Assembly: GCF_007859935.1 (NCBI RefSeq) | Contig: NZ_SJPO01000006.1 | Span: 310,001-374,000, forward strand | Origin: Posidoniimonas polymericola | GTDB taxonomy: Bacteria; Planctomycetota; Planctomycetia; Pirellulales; Lacipirellulaceae | Reading direction: 5' to 3' | DNA: 64,000 nt | Shown here: positions 45,963 through 54,415 of the stretch, piece by piece | Layout of the letters: each line of letters begins with the position of its first letter | How positions within the stretch are numbered: position 1 is the stretch's first letter | Notes under the pieces: model-generated | What the model was told of the DNA's origin: nothing | Databases searched by the model: none | The model's input: the letters and a program-made list of their open reading frames with translations, nothing else | Made by a program: the position numbers and the translations under genes

Positions 45963-46251
45963 GCCGACACCCGTGCTGGATCAGAAGAGAAGAGGTTCCG
46001 TCGCGTGCCGCGACGCCCGCCGGGCGCCACACGCCACGCCCCAATTCTGCCCTCCTGACGCCTCTATTCCAATAGCATTCTCGGCAAGCAACGCCCCGAC
46101 GGGGCCCGAGAATCCGCAACCCATGCGACTCCCCGCTCCTGCTCGCTCGGCTGCCAGTCCCCTCGCTTCGTTGAGACCCGTGCGACCCGGTCGTACAATG
46201 GCGAGCAGCACGTCTTGCGACGTTCGGCTTACCTAGCACAGGGGCGGTCTC

Positions 46252-47013
46252 ATGAGGTTTGGCGGGGTAGCGGTTCTGGCGTCGGTCGGGATCTTGAGCA
46301 CTTGGTCCACGCAGGCTCAGGCGGCGCCGGCGACAATTGTGGTGGCCGATTCGGTAGCCGAGTTCTCAAGCGTGCAGGGGCAGGACGGCTGGTACTACGG
46401 CTATTACACCGGCGCCCCCAGCTCCCCCGACGACTTCATCCCGATGACCGAGTACGACCCCATCGAGCAGGCCTGGAAGGTCGACGATAGCCTGCCGGCG
46501 CCCGTCTACTGGACCATGCTCGACCGGTTTGGTGGGCACCCCAACGGCTCGTACACCAGCAGCGGCCGCACACCCGCCGAGCACCGGGCCGCGCGGAGGT
46601 ACGTGAGCGAGGTCGCCGGCCTGGTGACCATCGCCGGCGAGCTCGCCGACCGCGACCCGTACCCAGGCACGCTCGGCGCCCGCGGGCACATTCATGTAGA
46701 CGGGGTGCAGCGGTTCATCACCAACCTGCCTGACGGCTCGCTGCCAATCGGTTACTCGATCGAGGCGGACGTGCATGTTGGCTCGATCATCGACATCGTC
46801 ATCAACCCGGCCGCCGACGACTACGCCGACCTCACCCGCTTCACGGCCGTCATCACCACCATCGCACCCGAGCCGACCCAGCTCGGCCTGCTGGCGAGCG
46901 CCGCCGCGACCCTGCTGCTGCGGCGGCGGACGCCTAGAAAGTCAAGGGAACGCCAATCGACGCTGATTTTCGCTAATGACGGCTCGCGCGGTGATTATCG
47001 CCCTCAGCGCTGA
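46252..47013 (+). CDS. PEP-CTERM protein with a repeat-derived extra tail
   Basis: The 253-residue protein has a signal peptide (VAVLASVGILSTWSTQAQA) and a body without known domains. APEP at 205-208 is followed by a hydrophobic helix and LLLRRRTPRK. Normal PEP-CTERM proteins end about here, but this one continues for about 24 residues (to RPQR). The coding sequence of that tail coincides with a copy of a dispersed intergenic repeat (46952-47024), suggesting that loss of the stop or repeat insertion lengthened the gene. Surface anchoring by exosortase is inferred. Confidence 0.82.
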   Translation: MRFGGVAVLASVGILSTWSTQAQAAPATIVVADSVAEFSSVQGQDGWYYGYYTGAPSSPDDFIPMTEYDPIEQAWKVDDSLPAPVYWTMLDRFGGHPNGSYTSSGRTPAEHRAARRYVSEVAGLVTIAGELADRDPYPGTLGARGHIHVDGVQRFITNLPDGSLPIGYSIEADVHVGSIIDIVINPAADDYADLTRFTAVITTIAPEPTQLGLLASAAATLLLRRRTPRKSRERQSTLIFANDGSRGDYRPQR

Positions 47014-47024
47014 TTTGTGTCCCG
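46952..47024. repeat. Dispersed GATTAGCG/CTGATT repeat, copy 1
   Basis: The stretch contains CGCTGATTTTCGCTAATGAC and CAGCGCTGATTTGTGTCCCG, related to copies at 47341-47406 and 48733-48763. It overlaps the last codons of the preceding PEP-CTERM gene. Confidence 0.6.
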
Positions 47025-47069
47025 TCGAACTTGCGTCCAACTGGACCGCACCAGAGGATCAACCACAAC

Positions 47070-47318
47070 ATGGCTTCCGGAAGACCTTGCGAACAGTGCG
47101 GGCGGCGGTGCGGGCCCGACAAGTGCCGCACGGTGGAGTTCAGCCAGAAGAGCGGCCCGGCCGGGCGTGCGGGCGAGCCGACCGAGACCAAGACCCGCCT
47201 CGTCTGCCTCGAGTGCGCCGCGCAGCGCGACTCGACCGAGAAGTCGATCGTGCAGGCGGTCTTGTTCGTCCTCGGCGGCCTGGTGGTCCTGCGGCTGCTG
47301 GTCGCTTGGCTGGGGTAG
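47070..47318 (+). CDS. Small membrane protein with N-terminal zinc ribbon
   Basis: The 82-residue product is read from the ATG at 47070. An N-terminal Cys-rich part (RPCEQCGRRCGPDKC, then LVCLEC) suggests a small zinc ribbon with two CxxC pairs. A single C-terminal membrane helix follows (SIVQAVLFVLGGLVVLRLLV). No functional family is recognised. It lies 56 bases after the PEP-CTERM gene. Confidence 0.65.
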   Translation: MASGRPCEQCGRRCGPDKCRTVEFSQKSGPAGRAGEPTETKTRLVCLECAAQRDSTEKSIVQAVLFVLGGLVVLRLLVAWLG

Positions 47319-47340
47319 GGTGGCCAATCAGAGAGGGGAG

Positions 47341-47406
47341 CACTGATATCCGCCAGTGGCGTCGCCCCCAATGATTAGCGGCTATTAGCGCTGATTAGTG
47401 TTCCCC
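47341..47406. repeat. Dispersed GATTAGCG/CTGATT repeat, copy 2
   Basis: It contains ATGATTAGCGGCTATTAGCG directly followed by CTGATTAGTGTTCCCC, a tandem of ATTAGCG-type units. It shares the GTGTTCCCC end with copy 3. It lies in the 245-base gap between the zinc-ribbon gene and the SUMF1-like gene, where I see nothing else. Confidence 0.7.
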
Positions 47407-47563
47407 AGCAAACGGACGGGCCGGTTGCCGCCTTCGCTCTTCGTTGCCTTCTGTCCTTGAGACTCGCCGGGATGAACAGAAGGGAACGAAGACTCCTTGA
47501 ATATCGGCCGCAAGAATCTCCCTGCAATTGGTTCCTGACACCTTTGCAAGTTCGAATGTGGAT

Positions 47564-48541
47564 TCATTCGAAGTTGCAACCACGGCGAGGGACTGCTAGT
47601 AGTGCGAATACAAGAAGGAATAGGGATGCTGTCGGCTCCGGAACACGAACAACTCGGAATCCAACATTCACGGGATTCCCAGTCGGCGGAAACGTATTAC
47701 GGAAAGATGACGAAAGATCTATTGCTCCGATCGTTGGTCCTGAGTCGCCTCCTCTAAGGCCGAGCAACTCCCCACCCCTGTCATTGACCAAGTCTGCCGC
47801 TGTTTCCTCCCACTCGATCACATTCCCACCCTGCCCGATGGTCCTGAAAGGACTCGCCCCACCTGCAAGTTGTACGTCGGCGGGCCCGGTCACCTGGTTC
47901 CAAACGGCCGTGCCAGGGTCCGTTCCGCTGGCAACCGGAATTGGCGGCTCATCGCTTCCGGTAGGGTAGTCCCACCAGACCTGGGCGATGGGGTCGTAGT
48001 ACGCCGCCTTGTACCACTCGTCGACGCTCGGCAGCACGTACACGGCGGCGCGGTTGCGGAAGGGGTTGGCCGGGTTGTAGCCGGCGTCGTCGGGCGACCA
48101 GAGCTGGAACGCGCCCTGCTCATCGAACTTGTACGCGGGCGGGTGGCCCTGGTCGGCGTTGAGCCAGTTGACGAACCGGGCCGCTTCGAACCAGCTGAGG
48201 CTGGTCGCCGGCTTCTGCGGTCCGCGGTCGTCGAGTGTCAGGCCGAGCGGCTCGCCGGCCAGTTCGCTGAGGGCGTTCGCGCTGCGGACTGCCTCTTCAG
48301 GGACCTCGTACTTGCAGATCTGGTAGACGTAGTCGACCCGGCCGGCGGGGTTGGGCGCGCCGGTCGTGTCGGCGGGGTTGCCTGGGGCGCCGATCGTGAC
48401 GAACGGGATCTCGAAGCGGTGCTCGCCTGAGCCGAACCAGTCGGCGTGGGCCGGCGAGGCGCCCGGGAGCAAGTCAACGAAGAGTAGGCCGACCAAGATC
48501 AGTGTCAGCAAACAGACACGCTGCGTGGATCGATCGGCCAT
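47564..48541 (-). CDS. SUMF1/FGE-sulfatase-domain protein with PEP-CTERM
   Basis: The 325-residue protein starts at the ATG at 48541 (AGGA seven bases upstream) with a signal peptide (VCLLTLILVGLLFVDLLPG). The body has the formylglycine-generating-enzyme-like fold: VDYVYQICKYEVP, TSLSWFEAARFVNWLN, YVLPSVDEWYKAAYYD, GQGGNVIEWEE and SSSFRNTFPPTGNPVNVGFR. Catalytic cysteines of true FGE are not evident, so it is probably a ligand-binding member. VPEP at 300-303, a helix and a short RRGCNFE tail mark it as an exosortase substrate. Such SUMF1/PEP-CTERM proteins are common in Planctomycetes. Confidence 0.88.
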   Translation of the reverse strand: MADRSTQRVCLLTLILVGLLFVDLLPGASPAHADWFGSGEHRFEIPFVTIGAPGNPADTTGAPNPAGRVDYVYQICKYEVPEEAVRSANALSELAGEPLGLTLDDRGPQKPATSLSWFEAARFVNWLNADQGHPPAYKFDEQGAFQLWSPDDAGYNPANPFRNRAAVYVLPSVDEWYKAAYYDPIAQVWWDYPTGSDEPPIPVASGTDPGTAVWNQVTGPADVQLAGGASPFRTIGQGGNVIEWEETAADLVNDRGGELLGLRGGDSGPTIGAIDLSSSFRNTFPPTGNPVNVGFRVVRVPEPTASLFLLVFALLAVPRRGCNFE

Positions 48542-48732
48542 CAGTTTTCCTGCTCGGGTCGCGGTTGGGGGGCTTGGCTTTGCGGCGGTGAGGGTCATTC
48601 TAGCCCGAAGTTGGTGGGGGCCGCCAACGAGCACTCGCGCGGTGGGGAAAGAGAGCGGGTGATCGCCGGTGGTTGGAGCGACCGCGGCACGGGGTGGGCC
48701 TGACGGCCCACGCTAGGTTGAGCGCGGGGGTC

Positions 48733-48763
48733 GCAATCGATTAGCGTTGATCAGTGTTCCCCC
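48733..48763. repeat. Dispersed GATTAGCG/CTGATT repeat, copy 3
   Basis: CGATTAGCGTTGATCAGTGT followed by TCCCCC matches the right half of the copy at 47341-47406 with a few differences. It lies in the 559-base gap 48542-49100, which holds no gene I can support. Confidence 0.65.
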
Positions 48764-48909
48764 TTTTTATTGCCGCCGTTGAGAGCGATTTCTAGCGCTG
48801 CATCGATCCCGACTTCTCACCGGATTTCGGTAGAAATAGGGCCGGTAGCGCGGTCCAATAGAGGGGCTGCAGAAGCTAGGCCCCGAGCGGCCGATCGCGT
48901 TCGCGAAAC

Positions 48910-49072
48910 GACTTTTGTCCGCGCTAGCGGGCAGGATCGGACAAAAGTCAGCGGAGGCGGATCAGGGCTGTTTTCGCAACGGCCACAACTGGAACGACTT
49001 ACGGCGATCTTCGCCGGAAATGGGGCCCGACTTTTGTCGCTATGAATCGATGTCGGAATAGCGGACAAAACT
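48910..49072. repeat. Two related inverted repeats with GACTTTTGTC arms
   Basis: Copy 1 has GACTTTTGTCCG (48910-48921) and its exact complement (48938-48949) around a 16-base loop. Copy 2, about 80 bases on, has GACTTTTGTCGCTAT (from 49029) facing ATAGCGGACAAAACTC. Both lie in the gene-free stretch 48542-49100. The shared arm sequence suggests a REP-like element or a binding site rather than a terminator, since no T-tract follows. Confidence 0.7.
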
Positions 49073-49100
49073 CTACGGGGACAATATTCCGCCGGCACGC

Positions 49101-49859
49101 TTAGGCAGCCGCACCGCCGAGCGTGCCGATTGCCTGGAGCACGCAGACCACGATGTACAGCAGCAGGGTGACCCACCACACCATCACGACCCGCGCCGGG
49201 GGCTGCACGCCGACCGCGTAGGTCAGCAGGCCGGTGACCGCCACCAGGCCGAGCACGACCGCGAGCGCCTTGGCCCCGATCGCGGCGCCAATGCCCATCA
49301 CCACCGCCGCCACCGTGACGGCGATCATCATGTCCTGGAAGGAGAAGCTGAGGCGGAAGCGGGACTCCTGGACGGCGGCCTCGAGCTCGGCGTCGGCCTC
49401 CTCGAGTTCTTCGTCGTACATCGTGGGGGGGCCGCCGATGTTCTCGGTGGCCTGCCGCTCTCGGGAGCGGCGGACTACCTCGGCGCGGCGGGCCGCGGCC
49501 TCGTCGATGCGTTGCTGCTCGCGGCGGTTGAGGTACCAGTGGGTGATGATCAGCGCGACGGTCGTGCCGACCATCAGCACCGCGAAGCCGTTGGTCAGCT
49601 TGGCGAGCGTCAGGCCGATCGCCAGCACCGCGGTGGCGATCAACAGGTGCTTGGTCTGAAACTGGAACTGGAAACTGTCGGAAGGGTCGAGCATGTGCCG
49701 CTCTTCCATCGCCCGCTGCGCGTTGTCGATCTCCAGCGAGTCGGTGGCGTGGCGGAACTCGGCTGCGGCCCGCTGACGGGCGAGCTGCTCGACCGACTCG
49801 TCGGGCGCCTCGAGCTCGTAGTCGTCGTCGGCGTCGTGGGAGAGGGGTTCGTGCGGCAT
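49101..49859 (-). CDS. Multi-pass membrane protein of unknown function
   Basis: The 252-residue protein has an acidic N-terminus (HDADDDYELEAPDESVEQLA), a pair of helices at about 70-110 (LLIATAVLAIGLTLAKL, FAVLMVGTTVALIITHWYL), a charged cytoplasmic stretch with coiled-coil character (about 112-170), and a C-terminal group of helices (MMIAVTVAAVVMGIGAAIGA, VMVWWVTLLLYIVVCVLQAI). No family motif is recognised. The ATG at 49859 is chosen because the upstream continuation is not membrane-protein-like. It is a single-gene unit. Confidence 0.8.
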   Translation of the reverse strand: MPHEPLSHDADDDYELEAPDESVEQLARQRAAAEFRHATDSLEIDNAQRAMEERHMLDPSDSFQFQFQTKHLLIATAVLAIGLTLAKLTNGFAVLMVGTTVALIITHWYLNRREQQRIDEAAARRAEVVRRSRERQATENIGGPPTMYDEELEEADAELEAAVQESRFRLSFSFQDMMIAVTVAAVVMGIGAAIGAKALAVVLGLVAVTGLLTYAVGVQPPARVVMVWWVTLLLYIVVCVLQAIGTLGGAAA

Positions 49860-50067
49860 AGAACGGGGACGGTCGATCGGGAGGGCAAGGGCTCGATTAG
49901 TATCGTGCGGCTGCCCCAGTTTCCCATCCGCGGCCGCGGCAGGCAACCGCAGCGCGGGCAACGGGGAGTATTCGGCCGCCGGACGCCCGCCTGGGGCCGC
50001 TTCACGGGGACGGGGCGCATTCCTACATTCAGACTAGTCGATTGACCTACGGAGATACTTCAGACCG

Positions 50068-51366
50068 ATGCACTTCCTGCTCACCGCTCTCGGCAGCTAC
50101 GGCGACGTGCACCCCATGATCGGCCTCGGCTCGGCGCTGGCGGGGCGGGGGCACGAGGTCGAGCTGCTAGCCAACCCGTACTTCGAGCAGGAGGTTCATG
50201 GGGCGGGGCTCGGTTTTATTCCGATGGGCACGGCCGAGGAGTACCTCGAGCTGACCCGGCACCCCGACTTGTGGCGGCCGCGGCAGAGCCTGCCGATGAT
50301 CGTCCGCCAGGCGAGCCTCAAGTACCTGGCGCCGATGCACCGCACGGTCGCCGAGCGCTGCCGCCCGGGCGAGACCGTCATCGCGGCCCACGGCCTCGAC
50401 CTGGCGAGCCGCGTGGTCCGCGACCAGGGCCTGGCGCCGGTCGCCTCGGTGACGTTCGCGCCGCTGGCCGTGTGGAGCAGCACCGCGCCGCCCAAGCTGC
50501 CGGTGGCGTTGGCCAGGCCGTGGCTGCCGCGGTGGGTCAACGCGACTCAGTTTGCGATCGGCGAGCGGTTGGGGCTGCGGCCGTTGATCGCGCCGGAGCT
50601 GAACAAGCTGCGGAGGGAACTCGGTCTGCCGCCCGCCGGCCGGCTGATGCCCGACTGGTGGTACGCGGGCGCGTGCAACGTGTGCCTGTTCCCGGAGTGG
50701 TTCGCGGCCCCACAGCCCGACTGGCCGAGCGGCTCGGCGTGCGTCGGCTTCCCCCAGTGGGACGGCGGCCAGCAGCGGCCACTGAGCGACGCTTGCCAGG
50801 CGTTCCTCGACGCTGGCGAGCCGCCGATTGCGTTCACGCCGGGCACTGCCAACCGGCAGGGCGAGCGGTTCTTCGCCGACGCGGTCGACGCGTGCGTGCG
50901 GCTCGGGCGGCGGGGGGTGCTGCTGACCAAGTTTGCCGAGCAGCTGCCGGCGGACCTGCCGGACGTCGTGCGGCGGTTCGAGTTCGAGCCGCTCAGCCAG
51001 CTGCTGCCCCGCTGCGCGGCGTTCGTGCACCACGGCGGCATCGGCAGTTCGTCCCAGGGGCTGGCGGCGGGCGTGCCGCAACTGATCCGACCGCTGGCGT
51101 TCGACCAGCACGACAACGCCGAGCGGCTGCGGCGGCTGGGGGTGGCGGAGGAGCTCTCGCCGCGGCGGTTCGCCGGCCAATCGGCGGCCGAGGCGCTCGG
51201 GCGGCTGATCGGCTCCGCAGCGGTCGGCGCGAGCTGCCGCCGCTACGCCGAACAGTGCGATGGCCGCGCCGCCCGCGACCGGGCGTGCGACCTGCTCGAG
51301 GGGCTGCTTGCGGCCGACGCCGACCGTCCGCCTACCATCAAGCCGGTGGTTAGTAGCGGACCGTAG
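50068..51366 (+). CDS. Glycosyltransferase, GT1/UGT (MGT) family
   Basis: The 432-residue protein has the two-domain GT-B layout. The N-terminal acceptor domain has LLTALGSYGDVHPMIGLGSA and AGRGHEVELLANPYF. The C-terminal nucleotide-sugar domain has VHHGGIGSSSQGLAAGVPQL and FDQHDNAERLRRLGV, the signature of UDP-glucuronosyl/glucosyltransferase-like enzymes acting on lipids or secondary metabolites. It transfers a sugar from a nucleotide donor to a small hydrophobic acceptor, unidentified here. GGAG precedes the ATG. The 3' end overlaps the convergent TPR lipoprotein gene by 17 bases. Confidence 0.9.
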   Translation: MHFLLTALGSYGDVHPMIGLGSALAGRGHEVELLANPYFEQEVHGAGLGFIPMGTAEEYLELTRHPDLWRPRQSLPMIVRQASLKYLAPMHRTVAERCRPGETVIAAHGLDLASRVVRDQGLAPVASVTFAPLAVWSSTAPPKLPVALARPWLPRWVNATQFAIGERLGLRPLIAPELNKLRRELGLPPAGRLMPDWWYAGACNVCLFPEWFAAPQPDWPSGSACVGFPQWDGGQQRPLSDACQAFLDAGEPPIAFTPGTANRQGERFFADAVDACVRLGRRGVLLTKFAEQLPADLPDVVRRFEFEPLSQLLPRCAAFVHHGGIGSSSQGLAAGVPQLIRPLAFDQHDNAERLRRLGVAEELSPRRFAGQSAAEALGRLIGSAAVGASCRRYAEQCDGRAARDRACDLLEGLLAADADRPPTIKPVVSSGP

Positions 51367-52090
51367 ACTGGTACTGGTTGGCGACCCGCGAAGGGTCGGT
51401 CCCGGGCGCCAGCGAACCGGCCGTTCCGGTGGCGGCCTGCAGCGCGGCGACCCGCGCCGCGACCTGCGGCTGGGCGCCGTTGATCGAGAGCGAGCGCTGG
51501 TAGTTGGCGAGCGCCTGCTGGTAGTCGCCCGCCTGGTCCCGCAGCCGGCCGAGCGCCGTGAACGCCCGCGCGTCGGTCGGGGCGACCTCCAGCGCGGCGA
51601 TCAGCTGGGCCTTGGCCTGCTCGAGCTGGCCGGTCTCCTCGAGGAGTCGGGCGAGCTCGATCCGCGGGTTCGGGTTCTGCGGGCTGGCGGAGCTCCAGTT
51701 GTTGAGCAGGCGGAAGGCCGACTCGCGGCGGTTGGTCTCGCTGAGCAGCACGGCCAGGCCGCGGTAGCACTCGACGTGGTTCGGGTTGCGTTCGAGGCAC
51801 TGATTGTAGAGCACCTCGGCCTGCTTGATGTCCTCGGGGCGCTGGTACATCGAGCCCGCTTTGTGGAGCGAGGCGGCCAGGTTGTAGTAGCCGTCGGGGG
51901 AGTCGGGGTTGGTGGCGATCGCCTCTTGGAACTTGGCGGCCGCCTGGTCGTAAGCCCCCTGCGTGTAGAGCCGCACGCCCTCGGCATTATTGGCTTGGCT
52001 GTTGACCGTGTTGCAGCCGCTCAGGCAGACGAGCGAGAGCAGCAGGGCGGGGGCGGCCCAGGGGCGCGGGTTTTGGCAGTTTGAGAGCAC
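51350..52090 (-). CDS. TPR lipoprotein
   Basis: The 246-residue protein has a lipoprotein signal ([12 protein letters not shown], Cys26) and five to six tetratricopeptide repeats: [89 protein letters not shown]. It is likely anchored in a membrane facing the periplasm and acts as a protein-interaction scaffold. Its partner is unknown. It converges on the glycosyltransferase gene with a short overlap. Confidence 0.88.
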   Translation of the reverse strand: MLSNCQNPRPWAAPALLLSLVCLSGCNTVNSQANNAEGVRLYTQGAYDQAAAKFQEAIATNPDSPDGYYNLAASLHKAGSMYQRPEDIKQAEVLYNQCLERNPNHVECYRGLAVLLSETNRRESAFRLLNNWSSASPQNPNPRIELARLLEETGQLEQAKAQLIAALEVAPTDARAFTALGRLRDQAGDYQQALANYQRSLSINGAQPQVAARVAALQAATGTAGSLAPGTDPSRVANQYQSTVRY

Positions 52091-52441
52091 GTTCGGTTTC
52101 TCCGCGTCGGCCGGATCGGGTGGGCGGGGACCGCCCAGGACCCGCGGACCGTACCAACCCGCCCAAACGGACGCAAGGCGAGCGAAATGGCCCTCGTTTT
52201 CGCGCTAGATCGGCCGCACGGCGCGCCCTGTCGCGCATGTTTGACTCACACGCAACGACTGGCCAAACCTGCAAATCCGCCCGAACTGTGTATTTTTCCA
52301 GGACCCTCTAAAACGCAGGCCCCGGCCCCCGATTGGAACCCTAGCGACACCCCATCCCACCCTGACTGCCCTGCCCGACGGCTTTCCCCAACCGTCAGCC
52401 CCGCCCGGGCGATCAGACCCACGCCGACAAGGAGAGACCAG
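52091..52441. other. Intergenic region upstream of the lysine-rich protein
   Basis: In these 351 bases I see no gene. An in-frame upstream extension of the lysine-rich protein is open but has proline-rich, non-family character and lacks a ribosome binding site. AAGGAG at the right end belongs to the next gene. Confidence 0.5.
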
Positions 52442-52945
52442 GTGGCCAAGACCAAGACCGCAGCTAAGAGCACCAGCAAGAAAGTCGCAACCAAGACCGC
52501 CAAGAAGACGACCAAGAAGGCCTCTCCGAAGAAGAAAGCCGCCAGCAGCAAGGCGGGAGCCAAGGAGGTCAGCGTCGACCGCCGCCGCACCGCCCGCCGC
52601 ACGAAGGAGGAGACCGCAGAGCAGCCCGCGGAGGCCCCAAAGCTGGAGCGTCGCGAGAAAGTCAGCCGGCGCCGCCAGATCGACCCGACCACCTGCGAGC
52701 GTGACTACTCGGACTGCGAGGTGCAGTTCATGAACGCCCTGGACGACTACAAGCGGAAGAGCGGCCGCATGTTCCCGACCTGCAGCGAGGTGCTAGAGGT
52801 GATCCGCGGCCTAGGCTACGTCCAGCTCTCGCCGGCGGAACTCGCCGCTCGCGCGCCGGCCGAAGAGACCGACCTCGAGGCCCAGGCCGAGACCGAGGCC
52901 CAAGAAGCCCTGGCCGAATCGGCCGAGCTCGCCGCTACCGAGTAG
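52442..52945 (+). CDS. Lysine-rich histone-like protein with conserved C-terminal domain
   Basis: From a GTG at 52442 (AAGGAG about eight bases upstream) the 167-residue protein begins with about 45 residues of Lys, Ala and Thr ([17 protein letters not shown]), as in bacterial histone H1-like proteins. A basic hinge follows, then a compact domain of about 45 residues ([20 protein letters not shown], then [20 protein letters not shown]) and an acidic tail. The C-terminal domain is of a kind I associate with Planctomycetes, but I know no name for it. Nucleoid binding is inferred from the tail only. A strong terminator follows. Confidence 0.8.
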   Translation: MAKTKTAAKSTSKKVATKTAKKTTKKASPKKKAASSKAGAKEVSVDRRRTARRTKEETAEQPAEAPKLERREKVSRRRQIDPTTCERDYSDCEVQFMNALDDYKRKSGRMFPTCSEVLEVIRGLGYVQLSPAELAARAPAEETDLEAQAETEAQEALAESAELAATE

Positions 52946-52984
52946 CCGATTATCCGGCGCCGCCGGCCATCAGCGACCAAAAGA

Positions 52985-53024
52985 ACACGAGGCCCGCTCT
53001 GCCGAGCGGGCCTCGTGTCTGTTT
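52985..53024. terminator. Strong intrinsic terminator (bidirectional)
   Basis: ACACGAGGCCCGCTC (52985-52999) and its exact complement (53004-53018) form a 15-bp stem with a TGCC loop, followed by CTGTTT on the plus strand and CTTTTGG on the minus strand. It separates the lysine-rich gene from the convergent 82-residue protein gene. Confidence 0.93.
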
Positions 53025-53052
53025 ACTGTCAGCCGCCACAAGCGGCGCCGCG

Positions 53053-53301
53053 TCAGCTGGTCGACTGCACGTCGTGGAAGACGTCGCGGAGTTCGCTGGT
53101 CGACGCGTCCGAGATGCGTTTGCCCCGCTGCTCGAGCCGCTCGCCAACCTTGATGAGCGTTTCCTGCATGCGGCCGTGGGTCTCCTCGGACCCGCCGGCA
53201 AGCAGGAAGTCCTTGCCGCGGGTCAGTCTCTTGTGACCGTCCTCGGCGTCGAACGCCAGGCCGAGCACGCCCGACTTCTGCTTAGGCTGATTAGACTTCA
53301 A
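53053..53301 (-). CDS. Small soluble protein of unknown function
   Basis: The 82-residue charged protein has no membrane segment or signal (KSGVLGLAFDAEDGHKRLT, then MQETLIKVGERLEQRGKRIS). It follows the FHA-domain gene by 42 bases on the same strand, so it is probably co-transcribed with it. No domain is recognised. Confidence 0.7.
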   Translation of the reverse strand: MKSNQPKQKSGVLGLAFDAEDGHKRLTRGKDFLLAGGSEETHGRMQETLIKVGERLEQRGKRISDASTSELRDVFHDVQSTS

Positions 53302-53343
53302 TTCGATCGTTCCCGTACGGAAAGAAAACCAGCGGCGCCGCGC

Positions 53344-54042
53344 TTAACGTCGCCGCGACATCTCGCGAAGGATATCCGCCGCGGCTTCCCGGCTGTCCTT
53401 TGTGCCCGGCTTCTTAGGGAGCTCGGGCAGCTTGCCGAAGCGCTTCTTGTCTTTCTTGTCCTTCTTGTCACTGCCGCTGTCGTGTTCGGCTTCTTCGCCG
53501 CCCTCCGCCAAGACATCTTCAGCGTCGGCGTCCGTTGCGGCTTCTCCGGCGGGAGCAGCGATCTTCGACGACCGGGTCTCGTCGACGCGGAAGCTCATCG
53601 TCTCGCGCATTGAGACCGACGACGTCGGGTCGCCGCCCAGCAGCCAGTTGCTGATGTCGTCTTCCGCGACGTCGCCAGCAGCCTGATTCGCGGCGCGGTC
53701 TACCGCCTCGGCGACACTCTTTACCGGCGGCTTCTTCGCCGACTTGAGCTCGGCGCCGGCGGCGATCATTTCGAACTCAAGCGGACCGACCTTCAGCCGG
53801 TCGCCGATACTGAGCGGCGTCTCGGACTCGATACGCTCGCCGTTGACGAGTGTTCCGTTCCGGCTGCCGAGGTCGCGCACGCTTACGCCGCTCTCACGCG
53901 TCAGCACGACACAGTGCCGACGGCTAATAGCGTCGCTGCCCGCTCGCAACGTACATTCACTGGAGCGCCCAATCAGGAACTTCGATCGCTTCAATGGGAT
54001 CTCGGTTCCCTCCTTAGCGCCCGCCAAGACTTTCAACTTCAT
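53344..54042 (-). CDS. FHA-domain protein
   Basis: The 232-residue protein has a forkhead-associated phosphothreonine-binding domain at residues about 1-95, with the conserved FLIGRSSECTLR, ISRRHC and VRDLGSRNGTLVNGERI motifs (Gly-Arg, Ser-x-x-His and Asn-Gly residues). A long acidic then lysine-rich disordered tail follows (DKKDKKDKKRFGKLPELPKK). GGAGG precedes the ATG. Such proteins read Ser/Thr-kinase signalling, which is abundant in Planctomycetes; the partner kinase is unknown. Confidence 0.92.
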   Translation of the reverse strand: MKLKVLAGAKEGTEIPLKRSKFLIGRSSECTLRAGSDAISRRHCVVLTRESGVSVRDLGSRNGTLVNGERIESETPLSIGDRLKVGPLEFEMIAAGAELKSAKKPPVKSVAEAVDRAANQAAGDVAEDDISNWLLGGDPTSSVSMRETMSFRVDETRSSKIAAPAGEAATDADAEDVLAEGGEEAEHDSGSDKKDKKDKKRFGKLPELPKKPGTKDSREAAADILREMSRRR

Positions 54043-54415
54043 GTTGAGCCCCCATTCCTCCGCACGAGGAGTTTACAAACAAAAAATAGCGACGTGCGTG
54101 CGGAGAAATACTCGATCAATCTTGCCTACAGCCTTACCGCGGAGTGGGTACTAAGAAATGGATGACAGCTCCTGCGACTCGGCATTCGACCTCCAACGCC
54201 AGCCGGCTTGCCAGCTGGGTGGGCGTTCTCGGGCTACTCGTCCCGGACACCCTCTACGACTAGTACGCAAATTGTATACGCAAAAATGGCTCTTGGGATT
54301 GCATTATTGCGCGTTCTTGTCACTCTTTTTCCACGCGGCAACCCTGCGGCTTCCTGCACGACAGGCGTCTGAATCGTGCTCCAAGGCTCTCATCGACCAT
54401 CCTGACGCCCGGCGA
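54043..54415. other. Intergenic region upstream of the FHA gene
   Basis: No supported gene occurs in these 373 bases. The part near 54070-54130 is AT-rich and should hold the FHA gene promoter (minus strand). I cannot fix its boxes. Confidence 0.5.
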
